From Firmicutes bacterium ZCTH02-B6 (GTDB taxonomy: Bacteria > Bacillota > Limnochordia > Limnochordales > ZCTH02-B6), in the NCBI GenBank assembly GCA_002159155.1, contig LZRQ01000213.1:1-5313 (forward strand): a stretch of 5,313 nucleotides of DNA, written 5' to 3'. Made by a program: the position numbers and the translations under genes. Of this stretch, positions 5,261 to 5,313 are shown one piece after another. Numbering within the stretch: position 1 is the stretch's first letter; the number at the start of each line of letters is the position of its first letter. Under the pieces are notes generated by a model. The model was given only the letters and a program-made list of their open reading frames with translations, did not search any database and was not told where the DNA came from.

Positions 5261-5304
5261 CGAAAAGTGATGATGTAAGTCGAAAAGGTTCAGATAATGT
5301 AGCG
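5261..5304 (+). repeat. Imperfect tandem repeat of about 20 bp, two copies
   Basis: CGAAAAG occurs at 5261-5267 and again at 5281-5287, exactly 20 bp apart. Each copy is followed by a related GATGATGTAAG / GATAATGTAG segment. Two copies at roughly two helical turns could be a tandem activator or repressor site; the window ends too soon to see a third copy. This could be chance. Confidence 0.35.
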
Positions 5305-5313
5305 GTGTGTAGG

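Larger units (their letters stand above)
5048..5313. other. No supported gene; G-rich then AT-richer sequence at the right edge
   Basis: All three plus-strand frames are open over about 5096-5270 simply because the sequence is GC-rich, and none has a start with a well-placed ribosome-binding site. GGAGGAGA (5100-5107) and AGGAGAG (5117-5123) are purine runs not followed by a usual start codon. A G-quadruplex motif (5162-5190) and a hairpin CGCGGG/CCCGCG (5185-5205) are present. The last 60 bases are clearly AT-richer, as expected of a promoter region for a gene outside the window. Confidence 0.4.

Noticed and set aside
4923..5270. A 115-codon plus-strand frame in the gap after the flagellar operon.
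   Set aside because: It starts at TTG without a ribosome-binding site, runs through the terminator-like hairpin, and has chance-like Arg/Gly/Pro composition with no recognisable motif.
5281..5300. GGTTCAGAT, which resembles a tRNA T-loop.
   Set aside because: No flanking 5-bp T stem, no acceptor stem and no anticodon arm could be drawn around it.
4731..5313. CRISPR array, insertion sequence ends or rRNA in the gene-free region.
   Set aside because: There are only two short imperfect repeat units, no terminal inverted repeats with a target duplication, no transposase frame, and no conserved rRNA segment was recognised.

Overview
The window looks like a chromosomal segment of a GC-rich, motile bacterium of Firmicutes (Bacillota) type. 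The evidence is the late flagellar gene order flaG-fliD-fliS-(flgN/fliT-like), a SigD/sigma-28-type promoter in front of it, strong purine-rich Shine-Dalgarno sites and frequent TTG/GTG starts. The genus cannot be named from the sequence. The substrate-binding protein has an ordinary signal peptide (Ala-Leu-Ala then Gln-Gln) and no lipobox cysteine. That is unusual for a single-membrane Firmicute, so a two-membrane or deep-branching lineage is possible.

Layout. Positions 1-1696 (minus strand) carry the start of a branched-chain amino acid ABC transport operon. The periplasmic/extracellular binding protein (livK-type, 545-1696) is transcribed first. A 259-bp gap with two strong stem-loops follows, then the first 95 codons of the permease livH, which runs off the left edge. 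Positions 1697-1937 form a divergent regulatory region. It holds a probable livK promoter with a nearby dyad on the minus strand, and a clear sigma-28-like promoter (1843-1870) on the plus strand. Positions 1938-4730 (plus strand) are a compact late flagellar operon: flaG, fliD (filament cap), fliS (flagellin chaperone) and a FlgN/FliT-family chaperone gene that overlaps fliS by 23 bp. The flaG-fliD spacer is almost filled by two tandem stem-loops.

Positions 4731-5313 (583 bp) contain no protein gene I can support, but they are densely structured. There is a series of hairpins, two long pairings that compete for the same five bases, a terminator-like hairpin at 5024-5047, a canonical G-quadruplex motif at 5162-5190, and a 20-bp-spaced imperfect repeat at the right edge. 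This gap is the most likely place for something undescribed, such as a structured leader or small RNA, but the evidence is only base-pairing seen by eye.

How the parts work together. The plus-strand genes encode products needed once the hook is complete: the FliD cap, the FliS flagellin chaperone, a FlgN/FliT-type chaperone and the FlaG accessory protein. Control by sigma-28 fits that timing. The minus-strand operon is functionally unrelated (amino acid uptake) and only shares the divergent intergenic region.
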